Part shown: one piece after another, positions 1 to 8,298 of the stretch
Layout: each line of letters begins with the position of its first letter
Position numbering within the stretch: position 1 is the stretch's first letter
Source of the DNA: Halorubrum trapanicum
GTDB taxonomy: Archaea > Halobacteriota > Halobacteria > Halobacteriales > Haloferacaceae
Direction: 5' to 3'
DNA length: 64,000 nucleotides
Assembly: GCF_002355655.1 (NCBI RefSeq)
Contig: NZ_AP017569.1
Location: 1,984,001 to 2,048,000, forward strand
The notes under the pieces: model-generated
Told to the model about the DNA's origin: nothing
What the model saw: only the letters and a program-made list of their open reading frames with translations
The model's database searches: none
Translations under genes and position numbers: made by a program

Positions 1-2
1 CG

Positions 3-38
3 CAGGTCCGCGAGCTGGCGGCCGAGGGGTGTTTATAG
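3..38 (+). CDS. C-terminal tail of an upstream gene (partial)
   Basis: The first 38 bases can be read as the last eleven codons of a plus-strand gene (QVRELAAEGCL, then TAG at 36-38). The next gene runs in the opposite direction, so the two would be convergent and would end four bases apart, which is typical of this compact genome. The product cannot be identified from so short a tail, and a chance open frame is possible. Confidence 0.35.
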   Translation, partial: QVRELAAEGCL

Positions 39-41
39 GCG

Positions 42-287
42 CTACTCGCCGCCCGCGAGCCGGCGCAGCCGCGGGAGCGCCTGCTCGTAGCCCAGCCCGA
101 CGACCCCGACGTACAGCGCGAGCAGCCCCATGCCGACGGCCCAGGCGCCGAGGACGAGGTCGCCGCCCGAGACCGCGGAGAGTCCGAAGCGTTCGAGGAC
201 GACGCCGACCGCGGCGGCCGCGCCGGCGCCGAGGGTGACGGCGAGGAGTTCGACGAGTTCGACCGCGACGGCGGGTACTTCGACCAT
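42..287 (-). CDS. small haloarchaeal membrane protein
   Basis: This 81-residue protein is almost entirely hydrophobic. It has two or three likely membrane segments (about residues 5-30 and 40-68) separated by short loops and ends in a basic tail (PRLRRLAGGE). There are no catalytic motifs. It looks like one of the short conserved membrane proteins common in Halobacteria, and I do not recognise a function. The start at 287 is the only ATG that gives a complete first helix. It is convergent with the gene tail at the window edge. Confidence 0.6.
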   Translation of the reverse strand: MVEVPAVAVELVELLAVTLGAGAAAAVGVVLERFGLSAVSGGDLVLGAWAVGMGLLALYVGVVGLGYEQALPRLRRLAGGE

Positions 288-383
288 ATCGGAGGGGAAC
301 GGTCGGCGATTATGACTCTTTCGGGAGAACGGTGAACGGCGGGCGGGCGTCGACGACGGCCGAGGCGCCCGGGTCGCGTGCGG

Positions 384-563
384 TCACTTCAGCCCGAACG
401 ACCGCATGGCGGTGTCGACGAGCCCCTTCGCGATCAGCGCGAGGCCGGCGATCAGCAGCATCACCGCGCCGGCGATGACGGGGTCGCGAACGGTGATGAT
501 GCCGACCGCGACGAAGACGACGAGGACGCCGACGATCCCTTCGACTCCCAGTGTGTCGCGCAT
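384..563 (-). CDS. DUF7470-like small membrane protein
   Basis: A 59-residue protein beginning MRDTLGVEGIVGVLVVFVAV and ending MRSFGLK. It has two hydrophobic helices (about residues 8-24 and 29-46) around a short RDP turn. The pattern resembles the short haloarchaeal DUF7470 family of unknown function; that assignment is from memory of the family, not a search. ATG at 563 to TGA at 384 gives a clean frame with strong third-position GC. It lies just downstream (in plus coordinates, left) of the first IS6 copy, which did not disrupt it. Confidence 0.6.
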   Translation of the reverse strand: MRDTLGVEGIVGVLVVFVAVGIITVRDPVIAGAVMLLIAGLALIAKGLVDTAMRSFGLK

Positions 564-615
564 GTCGTCGGGTGGCCGTCGGTCGGGCTTAAAACGGAGG
601 GATATCGGCGGGGCG

Positions 616-1305
616 GTGTTCAGATAAGGATTGAAAGGTGAGGCGGTACGTTTTCAAAGTGATTCATGCCCGAAAACGACCGCCTCAGCGGCTGTTTAGA
701 CGAGATCAACTTAGAGTTTGTGGAGCGAGAGGCAACACCGAAGTTGTTGATGAAGCTCAGTATTCAGCTTCATTTGTCTGGACTATCGCTTTCGAATACT
801 GTTTCGTTTCTTGAGGTATTCGGTGTTGAACGAGTGCGCTCTACCGTTCACAACTGGGTTCACAAAGCCGATCTACAGCCGGAATCTGGTCGGAGCCCGA
901 ATCACGTTGCGGTTGATGAGACTGTGATTCGGCTTGATGATGAACAATATTGGCTGTACGCTGCTGTCGATCCGGAAACAAATGATCTGCTTCACACACA
1001 GCTTGAGCCGACGACAAATAACGCTCTCGCAGATCGGTTTTTCGCTGATCTGCGTGATAAACACGACGTGGATGACGCAACCGTTCTCGTAGATGGATCA
1101 GCTTCACTTCAGCGAGCCTGTCGCAAACACGACCTCGATTTCAAATATGAACGACATGGAAATCGGAACAGCGTCGAACGTGTCTTTCGTGAGATAAAAC
1201 GCAGAACTACCAGTTTCTCAAACTGTTTTAGCAACGCCAAAGCAGAAACTGCTGACGAGTGGCTCAGATCGTTCGCTTTCGCATGGAACCAGCTTATCTG
1301 AACAC
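616..1305 (+). mobile_element. IS6-family insertion sequence, copy 1
   Basis: A 690-bp element bounded by a 13-bp perfect terminal inverted repeat: GTGTTCAGATAAG at 616-628 and its complement at 1293-1305. It contains one transposase gene. The 8-bp sequence atcggcgg occurs on both sides (604-611 and 1310-1317), four bases outside each tip, which could be a target duplication although it does not abut the repeats. GC content is clearly lower than the host genes, as is usual for recently acquired IS DNA. A second, diverged copy lies inverted at 8299-8988. Confidence 0.85.
666..1301 (+). CDS. IS6-family DDE transposase, copy 1
   Basis: A 211-residue transposase. An N-terminal helix-turn-helix region (about residues 40-75, ending HNWVHKADLQ) precedes an RNase-H-like catalytic core. 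The candidate DDE residues are Asp in VAVDETVI, Asp in LVDGSAS and Glu in RNSVERVF. IS6 enzymes usually move by copy-in replication. The stop lies inside the right terminal inverted repeat, which is normal for compact IS elements. By my count it differs from the copy at 8303 at 26 of 211 positions (about 88% identity), so the two are not recent duplicates. The frame is intact and looks functional. Confidence 0.92.
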   Translation: MPENDRLSGCLDEINLEFVEREATPKLLMKLSIQLHLSGLSLSNTVSFLEVFGVERVRSTVHNWVHKADLQPESGRSPNHVAVDETVIRLDDEQYWLYAAVDPETNDLLHTQLEPTTNNALADRFFADLRDKHDVDDATVLVDGSASLQRACRKHDLDFKYERHGNRNSVERVFREIKRRTTSFSNCFSNAKAETADEWLRSFAFAWNQLI

Positions 1306-1364
1306 TACGATCGGCGGCGGAGAGCGGCCCTTTTATTTCCAAGAGCGCGTATCACCGCGTACGC

Positions 1365-1655
1365 ATGAGCAACGGAGACGGCGGCGGTCAGGACGACCTC
1401 CGGATGCCCGACGACGACGAGGTGTTCGCGGAGGTCGTCGAGATGCTCGGCGCGAACCGCGTCAAGGTGCGCTGTGCGGACGGGAAACAGCGGACCGCGC
1501 GCATCCCCGGCCGGATGCAAAAGCGGGTGTGGATCCGCGAAGACGACATCGTTCTCGTCGAGCCGTGGGACTGGCAGGACGAGAAGGCCGACATCTCGTG
1601 GCGCTACGAGAAGAGCGAGGCGGAACGGCTCCGCGAGGAAGGCCACTTACAATAA
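1365..1655 (+). CDS. eif1A: translation initiation factor aIF-1A
   Basis: This 96-residue protein is archaeal initiation factor 1A, which binds the A site of the small ribosomal subunit and promotes start-codon selection with aIF1 and aIF2. The OB-fold spans about residues 18-85, with the family pattern [20 protein letters not shown] followed by [16 protein letters not shown]. The acidic and glycine-rich N-terminus ([11 protein letters not shown]) is typical of haloarchaea. Length matches the family. A TATA-like stretch (cttttattt) sits about 35 bases before the ATG, and the right end of IS copy 1 lies 59 bases upstream, so the insertion stops just short of the promoter. Confidence 0.95.
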   Translation: MSNGDGGGQDDLRMPDDDEVFAEVVEMLGANRVKVRCADGKQRTARIPGRMQKRVWIREDDIVLVEPWDWQDEKADISWRYEKSEAERLREEGHLQ

Positions 1656-1696
1656 CTCGGTTGGCGTGGATCGACGTGAGACGTCGCGGGGGTTCC

Positions 1697-2116
1697 GGCC
1701 GCTTATTTATAAATATCTGACTGCGGGCTGGTAGTGACCGTTATCAAAGCCTCGGCCGCCCGTTTTTAAACCGTTGCTGGCGGATCGAGGGCGAACACCG
1801 CCAAAGCTTCGGCCGCTCACTTATAAATAGCTGACAGTAGATCGACGGCGAACACCGCCAAAGCCCCAGTCGCGAGGGCTCGGTGCGCTCGCTGCGGTCC
1901 TCGTCGCTCGCTCCGCTCGCTCCTGCGGTCCTTACGTCGCGCGCCTTCGCCCTCGCGACTGCCCCTTTGAGTCCCGCCCCGCCCCGCAACCGCGCCTCAC
2001 GCCTCCCCAACCTCGTCGGGCGCGTCCTTCGGGCTCCCTTCGGTCGCCCTCGGAGCGCCCGACTCCCTCGCGCGTGCTCCTCGCGCCCAAGGGCGCTCGG
2101 AGGCGCGCGCCACCGC
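1697..2116 (+). repeat. composite structured repeat, copy A (57-bp units plus three hairpins)
   Basis: Three exact-length 57-bp units (1697-1753, 1754-1810, 1811-1867) begin GGCCGC; each carries a TATA-like box (ttataaat or ttttaaac) and ends caaagc plus a pyrimidine-rich tail. Stem P1 follows (agtcgcgagggc at 1868-1879 pairs with gccctcgcgact at 1949-1960), then the linker gcccctttgagtcc (1961-1974), a conserved stretch containing cctcacgcctcccca, stem P2 (gtcgggcgc at 2015-2023 with gcgcccgac at 2055-2063) and stem P3 (gcgcgtgc at 2070-2077 with gcgcgcgc at 2103-2110, one G-U pair). It fills the gap between aIF1A and the ATP-grasp gene and points the same way. Related copies lie near 9.0, 33.2, 40.6 and 51.8 kb. 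Open frames inside are arginine- and serine-rich and change with the stems, so I do not call genes. Confidence 0.88.
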
Positions 2117-2160
2117 ATCTCGTATCGCGTTGGTGTCGCTGCCGTCGCGCCGCTCGCGCG

Positions 2161-2172
2161 GTTTTTAAGTCC
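2161..2172 (+). promoter_or_regulatory. TATA-like box of the ATP-grasp gene
   Basis: gtttttaagtcc lies 21-32 bases before the ATG at 2193, the spacing expected for a leaderless or nearly leaderless haloarchaeal transcript. It sits just outside stem P3 of repeat copy A; a TATA-like box in this position recurs in the other copies. Confidence 0.55.
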
Positions 2173-2192
2173 GAACGGCGCCCAGTAATGCT

Positions 2193-3092
2193 ATGCTCCG
2201 GCTCGCGATGACGACCGACGCGGAGACGTTCGAGCGCGTGCGCGAGCCGCTCGCGGACCGCGGCATCGAGGTCGACCACGTGCGGGCGAAAGAGCGGTCG
2301 CTCCGGGTTTCGGACGGTGAAGGCGACGCTTCGCCGGCGGCCGACCCCGAGGAGTTCGCGGGATTCGACGCCGGCCTCGTCTACCCCACCCGCCTGATGG
2401 AGGGTGCGGTCGTCGACGAGCGCCTCGGCGTCCCGTGGGTGAACGGCCGCGATGCGGTCGTCGCCTCGCGCAACAAGGCGGGCGTGCTGGCGCGGCTGTC
2501 GGCCGCCGGGCTCTCGACGCCGAAGACGACGCTCGTGTCGAACCCCGTCGACGAGTCGGTCGTCGTCGACGCCGCGAGCGAGTTCTCTTACCCCGTCGTC
2601 GTGAAGCCGAACTCCGCGACCCGCGGCGTCGGCGTCGCGACCGCGACCGACCTCGACTCGCTTTTGGGCGTCGTCGACTACCTGAACCTGATCCACGACT
2701 ACCGCGCCACCGGCGACAAGTCGTTCCTGATCCAGGAGTACCTGCCCGACGCGCGCGACTACCGCGCGATGGTCGTCGACGGCGCGTACGCCGGCGCGGT
2801 CGAGCGCGTCCTCGACGACGACGCGCTCGCCGCGGGCCGGTGGAAGCACAACGTCCACCGCGGCGCGACGGCCGAGGGGGTCGAGTTGGACCCCGCGGCG
2901 CGCGAGCTCGCGGAGCGCGCGGCCGAGACGCTCGGAATCGACTACCTCGGCGTCGACCTGCTCGCGACGGACGACCGGCTCGTCGTCAACGAGACGAACG
3001 CGCGCCCGACGGTCGACGCCGCGACGAAGTACGCGGACGACTTCTACGACCGGTTCGCGGCGCTGATCCGTCGGACGGCAGAAACAGCATAA
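2193..3092 (+). CDS. ATP-grasp ligase of the RimK/LysX type
   Basis: A 299-residue ATP-grasp enzyme of the family that joins an amino acid, often glutamate, to an acceptor carboxyl or amine using ATP. A variable N-terminal pre-ATP-grasp domain (about 1-95) precedes the ATP-grasp fold. Visible signatures are YPVVVKPNSATRGVGVA (ATP-binding Lys), FLIQEYLPDARDYRAMVVDG and the C-terminal metal-binding VNETNARPTV. The acceptor cannot be deduced. Lysine or arginine biosynthesis (LysX/ArgX) is possible but no lys or arg cluster is nearby, and S6-type or coenzyme glutamylation is also possible. The ATG at 2193 fits the TATA box at 2161-2172. Confidence 0.8.
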   Translation: MLRLAMTTDAETFERVREPLADRGIEVDHVRAKERSLRVSDGEGDASPAADPEEFAGFDAGLVYPTRLMEGAVVDERLGVPWVNGRDAVVASRNKAGVLARLSAAGLSTPKTTLVSNPVDESVVVDAASEFSYPVVVKPNSATRGVGVATATDLDSLLGVVDYLNLIHDYRATGDKSFLIQEYLPDARDYRAMVVDGAYAGAVERVLDDDALAAGRWKHNVHRGATAEGVELDPAARELAERAAETLGIDYLGVDLLATDDRLVVNETNARPTVDAATKYADDFYDRFAALIRRTAETA

Positions 3093-3107
3093 AAACGGGC
3101 GATCGGC

Positions 3108-3488
3108 TCAGACCAGGTCGATCGAGGCGCTGTCCTCGTCGCGGTCGAACGAGACCTCCAAGACGCCGTTGTTGAACGTCGCGTCCGCGGAGTGCTCGTC
3201 GACGGGCGCGGGGAGTTCGACCGTCTCGTCGTACTCGCGCCGGTCGGAGACGGCCGAGATGGTGAGCGCGTCGCCGTCGCAGCGCAGCGAGAGGTCCTCC
3301 TTCTCGACGGCGGGGAGGTCGGCGACGAGACGCACCGACTCCTCCGTGGTGTACGCGTCGACGTGGGTGTCGGAGCCGAACCCCGCGTCGTCGGCCGACT
3401 GCGCGTCCGCGTTGGCCATCTCGTTCATCATCCGCTCGATCTCCTCGAAGAAGTCTCCGAACGGATCGTCGCGGTCGTCTCTGTCCAT
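3108..3488 (-). CDS. small heat shock protein, Hsp20/alpha-crystallin family
   Basis: A 126-residue ATP-independent chaperone. The alpha-crystallin domain occupies about residues 45-122, with the characteristic ADLPAVEKEDLSLRCDG, the TVELPAPVDEHSADATFNNG segment and the conserved G-V-L motif (NNGVLEVSF). The N-terminal arm is acidic and methionine-rich (FFEEIERMMNEMANAD). It is the first of three Hsp20-fold proteins within 15 kb. It converges on the ATP-grasp gene, ending 15 bases from it. A TATA-like box (gcttatcg in minus orientation, near 3515) lies about 30 bases before the ATG. Confidence 0.93.
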   Translation of the reverse strand: MDRDDRDDPFGDFFEEIERMMNEMANADAQSADDAGFGSDTHVDAYTTEESVRLVADLPAVEKEDLSLRCDGDALTISAVSDRREYDETVELPAPVDEHSADATFNNGVLEVSFDRDEDSASIDLV

Positions 3489-3555
3489 ACCTCCCGTGAG
3501 GTCGCTGACTCCGATAAGCCTTCTGTCGGTCGCCGTTTCGGCCGCTACCCGCCCC

Positions 3556-3669
3556 GCGACGAGCGGGCAACGAGCAGCGACGAGCGGGCAACGAGCAGCG
3601 ACGAGCGACGCGAACCCGCCGAGACCGACCGAGATCGCCGAGACCGACCGAGATCGCCGAGACCGACCG
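3556..3669. repeat. two adjacent short tandem repeats upstream of gap
   Basis: A 21-bp unit beginning gcgacgagcgggcaacgagc runs twice in full (3556-3576, 3577-3597) with a partial third copy. It is followed by a 19-bp unit gccgagaccgaccgagatc repeated at 3618-3636 and 3637-3655 with a partial third. They fill the divergent gap between the Hsp20 gene and gap. The units are near-perfect, so they expanded recently. Confidence 0.85.
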
Positions 3670-3746
3670 TAACAAATTCGAACGATTATGACGGTCTCGG
3701 CGCGACTGGGCCGGATTTAAGTAGTTGCGGGTCGCTTTTTTCGAAC

Positions 3747-4799
3747 ATGAGTAAATCGTATCTGGCTGCCGGCGACGACGTGAGCGACGACGAGGTCGTG
3801 CGGGTGGGGCTCAACGGCTTCGGTCGCATCGGGCGCAACGTGTTCCGCGCGGTGTTGGAGAGTCCGCGGATCGAGCTCGTCGGGATCAACGACGTGATGG
3901 ACTTCGACGACATGGGGTACCTCGCGAAGTACGACACCGTCATGGGCCGGCTTGACGGCGTCGAGCGCGACGGCGACGAGCTGACGATCGGCGGCACCTC
4001 GGTCCCGCTGTTCAACGTTCAGGACCCCGCGGACCTCCCGTGGGACGAGCTCGACGTCGACGTCGCCTTGGAGTGTACGGGCATCTTCCGCACCCGCGAC
4101 GACGCGAGCGCGCACCTCGACGGCGGCGCCGACACCGTGATCATCTCGGCGCCCCCGAAGGGCGACAAGCCGGTCAAACAGCTCGTCTACGGCGTCAACC
4201 ACGACGAGTACGAGGGCGACGACGTCGTCTCGAACGCCTCCTGCACCACGAACTCCATTACTCCGGTCGCGAAGGTACTGGACGACGAGTTCGGCATCGA
4301 CGCCGGCACCCTCACCACCGTCCACGCCTACACCGGCTCCCAGAGCCTCATCGACGGGCCGATGGGGAAGCGCCGCCGCGGCCGCGCGGCCGCCGAGAAC
4401 ATCGTCCCCACCTCGACCGGCGCCGCGGGCGCCGCCCAGGAGGTCCTCCCGCAGCTTGAGGGGAAGATCGACGGGATGGCGATGCGCGTGCCGGTCCCGA
4501 CCGGCTCCATCACCGAGTTCGTCGTCAGCCTCGACGAGGACGTCACCGAGGAGGAGGTCAACGCCGCCTTCCGTGACGCCGCCGACTCCGGCCCGCTCGC
4601 GGGCGTCCTCGGCTACACCGACGACGAGGTCGTCTCCTCTGACATCGTCGGGCTCCCCTTCTCCAGCTACGTCGACCTCCGGTCGACGAACGTCATCGCC
4701 GGCGGGAAGCTGCTGAAGATCCTCACCTGGTACGACAACGAGTACGGCTTCTCGAACCGGATGCTCGACATGGCCGCGTACGTTCAGGACGAGGCCTGA
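3747..4799 (+). CDS. gap: glyceraldehyde-3-phosphate dehydrogenase, type I
   Basis: A 350-residue phosphorylating GAPDH of the bacterial-like type I family, catalysing the NAD(P)-dependent interconversion of glyceraldehyde 3-phosphate and 1,3-bisphosphoglycerate. The Rossmann motif VGLNGFGRIGRNVFRA starts near residue 18, the catalytic cysteine is Cys166 in NASCTTNS, and the C-terminus carries WYDNEYGFSNRM. An acidic N-terminal extension (MSKSYLAAGDDVSDDE) precedes the fold. I chose ATG 3747 rather than the much longer upstream frame because family homology starts there and a TATA-like box (atttaagt near 3715) sits about 30 bases before it. pgk, the next glycolytic step, follows 97 bases later. 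Confidence 0.95.
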   Translation: MSKSYLAAGDDVSDDEVVRVGLNGFGRIGRNVFRAVLESPRIELVGINDVMDFDDMGYLAKYDTVMGRLDGVERDGDELTIGGTSVPLFNVQDPADLPWDELDVDVALECTGIFRTRDDASAHLDGGADTVIISAPPKGDKPVKQLVYGVNHDEYEGDDVVSNASCTTNSITPVAKVLDDEFGIDAGTLTTVHAYTGSQSLIDGPMGKRRRGRAAAENIVPTSTGAAGAAQEVLPQLEGKIDGMAMRVPVPTGSITEFVVSLDEDVTEEEVNAAFRDAADSGPLAGVLGYTDDEVVSSDIVGLPFSSYVDLRSTNVIAGGKLLKILTWYDNEYGFSNRMLDMAAYVQDEA

Positions 4800-4896
4800 A
4801 CGCCCGACCGCGGTTGAAGAGCGAGGCCCGACACCCGGGCGGTAACGTTCCCCCGGAGGACAACCGCTTAAATACCTCATCGACGACCACTCACTC

Positions 4897-6120
4897 ATGC
4901 CCACGTTCGACACCATCGACGACCTCCCGGCCGACTCGCGCGTCCTCGTCCGACTGGACCTCAACTCCCCGATCGAGAACGGCGAACCGCAGGACAACCG
5001 CCGCTTCGAGCGCCACGCGGAGACCGTCCGCGAACTGGCCGACGCCGGTCACCGCGTCGTCCTCATGGCCCACCAGGGACGCCCCGGCCGCGACGACTTC
5101 ACCTCGCTCGCCGGCCACGCGGAGATCCTCGCCGACCACGTCGGCCGCGACGTGGCGTTCGTCGCGGACACGTACGGCGACGAGGCGCTCGAAGCGATCG
5201 ACGCGCTCGAAGCGGGGGAGGTGCTCCTCTTGGAGAACACCCGGATGTGCGACGACGAACTCCCCGAGGAGTCCCCCGAGGAGAAGGCGGAGACGGAGTT
5301 CGTCGAGACGCTCGCGCCGCGCTTCGACGCGTACGTCAACGACGCCTACTCGGCGGCGCATCGGAAACACGCCTCGCTGGTCGGCTTCCCGCTCGTCCTT
5401 CCCGCGTACGCGGGCCGCGTGATGGAGACGGAGTACGAGGCCAACACCGCCATCGCGACCCGCGAGTTCGACGGGCCCGTCACCATGGTCGTCGGCGGGA
5501 CGAAGGCGACCGACGTGATCGGCGTGATGGACGCCTTAGACGACAAGGTGGACCGCTTCCTCCTCGGCGGCGTCGCGGGGGAACTGTTCCTGCGCGCCGC
5601 GGGCCACCCGGTCGGTCGCGACGTGGGAGAGATGGACCTGTTCGACGAGCAGTGGGAAGAGAACCGCGAGCTGATCGAGTCGGTCCTTGACGAGCGCGGC
5701 GACGCGATCCGGCTCGCGAGCGACCTCGCGTACGAGGGCGACGACGGCGAGCGCGCCGAGGTCGAAGTCGAGGCGATCGACGAGAAGGAGACGGGGTACC
5801 TCGACGTGGGCTCGGCGACGGTCGCAGACTACGAGCCCGCGATCCGCGAGTCCGACGCCGTCTTCGTGAAGGGCGCGCTCGGCGTCTTCGAGGACGAGCG
5901 GTTCGCGGACGGCACCGTCGGCGTCCTCGAAGCCATCGCGGAGACGGACTGCTTCTCGGTCGTCGGCGGCGGCGACACCTCCCGGGCCATCGAGATGTAC
6001 GGCCTCAGCGAGGCGGACTTCTCGCACGTCTCTATCGCGGGCGGCGCGTACATCCGCGCGCTAACGGGCGAGCCGCTCCCGGCGGTAGAGGTCTTGGAAG
6101 CGGCGGCGGAACGGCAGTAG
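4897..6120 (+). CDS. pgk: phosphoglycerate kinase
   Basis: A 407-residue phosphoglycerate kinase that makes ATP from 1,3-bisphosphoglycerate in glycolysis, or the reverse in gluconeogenesis. Seen in order: RVLVRLDLNSPIENG near the N-terminus (substrate site), VLMAHQGRPGR, the YVNDAYSAAHRKHAS block, VGGTKATDVIGVMDAL (nucleotide side) and the C-terminal glycine loop SVVGGGDTSRAIEMYG. Length is normal. A TATA-like gcttaaatacc near 4866 lies about 30 bases before the ATG, so pgk has its own promoter despite following gap closely. Confidence 0.96.
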   Translation: MPTFDTIDDLPADSRVLVRLDLNSPIENGEPQDNRRFERHAETVRELADAGHRVVLMAHQGRPGRDDFTSLAGHAEILADHVGRDVAFVADTYGDEALEAIDALEAGEVLLLENTRMCDDELPEESPEEKAETEFVETLAPRFDAYVNDAYSAAHRKHASLVGFPLVLPAYAGRVMETEYEANTAIATREFDGPVTMVVGGTKATDVIGVMDALDDKVDRFLLGGVAGELFLRAAGHPVGRDVGEMDLFDEQWEENRELIESVLDERGDAIRLASDLAYEGDDGERAEVEVEAIDEKETGYLDVGSATVADYEPAIRESDAVFVKGALGVFEDERFADGTVGVLEAIAETDCFSVVGGGDTSRAIEMYGLSEADFSHVSIAGGAYIRALTGEPLPAVEVLEAAAERQ

Positions 6121-6170
6121 AAGGGCGAGCGGCCTCGAAGCGGGGCTAAGCGTTCAAGTCGGGCGACCGG

Positions 6171-6632
6171 CTACTCCTTGACGTCGAGGTCGAACTGCTC
6201 GTTCTCCGTGACCGCGTTGAGGACGACGCTCGTGTTCGACTCGCGGATGTCCGCGTCCGTGAGGATCGACTTGATCTGGTCGTTCATCCCGTCCGTGTCG
6301 GTGAACTTCCCGATGGCGATCACGTCGTAGTCGCCGGTGACCTCGTAGACGCTCACCATCTGTTTCTCCTGGCGCAGCTTCTCCGTGACGTCCGGCAGCG
6401 CGCTCCCCTCCACTTTGAGCTGGAGCACGGCCGTCACGTCGTAGCCGAGCTTGTCGTAGTCGACGACGGGGGTGTACCCTCGAATCACGCCCTCCTCTTC
6501 GAGGTCGCGGAGGTGGTTCGAAACGGTCGTCACCGAGACGTCGAGCTCGTCGCCCAGGCTCCGGAGACTCGCGCGGCCGTTGCTGAGCAGCGAGTTGATA
6601 AGCTTCGCGTCGAGGTTTTCGTACGTCATCAC
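6171..6632 (-). CDS. lrp: Lrp/AsnC-family transcription regulator (glnA neighbour)
   Basis: A 153-residue feast/famine regulator. An N-terminal winged helix-turn-helix (about 5-60; [20 protein letters not shown] contains the recognition region) is followed by the RAM ligand-binding domain (about 70-145) with the family pattern [16 protein letters not shown]. Such proteins usually sense amino acids. It is divergent from glnA across a 123-bp gap, an arrangement that suggests it controls glutamine synthetase and itself; this is inference from position. Two ATG codons are adjacent (6632, 6629); the second would give [10 protein letters not shown]. Confidence 0.93.
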   Translation of the reverse strand: MMTYENLDAKLINSLLSNGRASLRSLGDELDVSVTTVSNHLRDLEEEGVIRGYTPVVDYDKLGYDVTAVLQLKVEGSALPDVTEKLRQEKQMVSVYEVTGDYDVIAIGKFTDTDGMNDQIKSILTDADIRESNTSVVLNAVTENEQFDLDVKE

Positions 6633-6755
6633 ACCGATCCACGCTTTCGGGGGTTTAGAATTTTACGAACGTCCAGCAGTTTTGCCTGTCCGGCGGTTCA
6701 TGCGCCAAGCGATAAGGCCTTTATACTGGCAGATAACGAATCAAGCGTCCAGAAC
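6633..6755. promoter_or_regulatory. divergent lrp / glnA promoter region
   Basis: On the plus strand cctttatactgg (6717-6728) lies about 30 bases before the glnA ATG and is the likely TATA box. It overlaps the small palindrome aaggcctt, a plausible operator core. On the minus strand an AT-rich stretch (aaaattctaaa, around 6655-6665) is placed to serve the lrp gene. Two copies of cgtccag (6668-6674 and 6746-6752) bracket the region; their significance is unknown. Confidence 0.5.
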
Positions 6756-8126
6756 ATGACGGACGAACACGCGAAACCGGACGGCGGCCTCACGGCCAAA
6801 GAACAGGCGGTACTCGACGAGATCGAAGAACAGAACGTCGATTTCCTGCGGCTCCAGTTCACCGACATTCTCGGTGTGGTGAAGAACGTCTCCGTCCCCG
6901 CCCACCAGGCGGAGAAGGCGTTCACCGAGGGAATCTACTTCGACGGCTCCTCCATCGAGGGGTTCGTGCGCATCCAGGAGTCGGACATGCGGCTCGTCCC
7001 CGACCCCGACACGTTCGCGGTGCTCCCGTGGCGCAGCGACGGTGACGGTGACAGCGGCGCCGCGCGGCTCATCTGTGACATCGTCGACACCGACGGCGAA
7101 CCGTTCGCCGGCGGTCCGCGTCAGGTCCTCAAGAGCGTCCTCGCAGAAGCCGAGGAGATGGGCTACTCCGTCTCCATCGGTCCCGAGCCGGAGTTCTTCC
7201 TGTTCGAGAAGGACGACGACGGCAACGCGACGACGATCCCGCACGACAACGGCGGCTACTTCGACCTCGCTCCCAAGGACCTCGCGTCCGACGTGCGCAA
7301 GGAGATCATCTTCACCTTAGAGGAGATGGGCTTCGAGATCGAGGCCTCGCACCACGAGGTCGCCGAGGGCCAACACGAGATCAACTTCAAGTACGACGAC
7401 GCGCTCACGACCGCGGACAACATCGCGACGTTCCGCGCCGTCGTCCGCGCGGTCGCCGAGCAGCACGACCTCCACGCGACGTTCATGCCCAAGCCGATCG
7501 CCGACATCAACGGCTCGGGCATGCACAGCCACATCTCGCTGTTCGACGAGGACGGCAACGCCTTCGCCGACGACGACGACGAGTTCAACCTCAGCGAGAC
7601 CGCCTACCAGTTCATGGGCGGTATCCTGAACCACGCGCCCGCGTTCACGGCCGTCACCAACCCGACCGTGAACTCCTACAAGCGCCTGGTGCCCGGTTAC
7701 GAGGCGCCCATCTACGTCGCGTGGTCCGACACGAACCGCTCGGCGCTCGTCCGCGTGCCCGACGCCGCGGGCGTCTCCGCGCGCTTCGAGGTCCGCAGCC
7801 CCGACCCGTCCTGTAACCCCTACCTCGGCATGGCGTCGCTCATCGCCGCCGGCCTCGACGGGATCAAGACCGAGGCGGACCCCGGCGACCCGGTCCGCGA
7901 GGACATCTACGAGTTCGACGACGAGAAGCGCGAGGAGTACGGCATCGAGACGCTCCCGCCGAACCTCGGCGCCGCCGTCGAGGAGCTCGAGGCGGACGAG
8001 GTGCTGCAGGACGCGCTCGGCCCCCACACCTCCGAGAAGTTCGCCGAGGCGAAGTCCCAGGAGTTCAGCGAGTACCTCACCCAGGTGTCGCAGTGGGAGG
8101 AGGACCGCTACCTAGAGACCTTCTGA
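6756..8126 (+). CDS. glnA: glutamine synthetase, type I
   Basis: A 456-residue glutamine synthetase that condenses glutamate, ammonia and ATP to glutamine, the main nitrogen entry point. The N-terminal beta-grasp domain (about 25-110) contains [11 protein letters not shown]. The catalytic domain carries [17 protein letters not shown], the glutamate-binding [10 protein letters not shown], the ATP-site [13 protein letters not shown] and [10 protein letters not shown] start at ATG 6756 because homology begins there and the TATA box is 30 bases upstream, although the frame remains open further 5'. A T-run (gttttt, near 8207) downstream may terminate transcription. Confidence 0.96.
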   Translation: MTDEHAKPDGGLTAKEQAVLDEIEEQNVDFLRLQFTDILGVVKNVSVPAHQAEKAFTEGIYFDGSSIEGFVRIQESDMRLVPDPDTFAVLPWRSDGDGDSGAARLICDIVDTDGEPFAGGPRQVLKSVLAEAEEMGYSVSIGPEPEFFLFEKDDDGNATTIPHDNGGYFDLAPKDLASDVRKEIIFTLEEMGFEIEASHHEVAEGQHEINFKYDDALTTADNIATFRAVVRAVAEQHDLHATFMPKPIADINGSGMHSHISLFDEDGNAFADDDDEFNLSETAYQFMGGILNHAPAFTAVTNPTVNSYKRLVPGYEAPIYVAWSDTNRSALVRVPDAAGVSARFEVRSPDPSCNPYLGMASLIAAGLDGIKTEADPGDPVREDIYEFDDEKREEYGIETLPPNLGAAVEELEADEVLQDALGPHTSEKFAEAKSQEFSEYLTQVSQWEEDRYLETF

Positions 8127-8298
8127 GGCGACGGCGCGGCCCAACGTTTCGACTTCTTTCGGTCTCTCTCGGCTTTCTCGTGCCGTCCGGTTTCGCTTCG
8201 TCGAGCGTTTTTCGAGCGGGAGCGGTTCGTCCCCCGGCGAGCGCGTGAACCCGACGAGCGATCGATTACGGGAGTAGGTGTAGTACGTTGTGGGGGTA
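8127..8298. other. glnA 3' flank
   Basis: This gap between glnA and IS copy 2 holds no gene. It contains a T5 run in cgagcgtttttcgagcggg (about 8203-8221) that may act as the glnA terminator. Near its right end acgttgtggggg matches the sequence just beyond the far side of the IS element. Confidence 0.5.

Noticed and set aside
616-1305. Common origin of the IS6 ends (GTGTTCAG) and the 57-bp unit dyad (GGTGTTCACC)
   Set aside because: The match is only seven or eight bases and does not extend; chance is sufficient.
1697-1867. CRISPR array made of the 57-bp units
   Set aside because: The units abut with no unique spacers, number only one to four, and no cas genes are in the window.
1932-2188. 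Open frames inside the structured repeats (also near 9060-9345, 33143-33616, 40590-40900 and 52039-52240) as protein genes
   Set aside because: They are rich in Arg, Ser, Pro and Cys, differ between copies wherever the stems differ, and lie in several frames at once. Conservation follows pairing and linkers, not codons.
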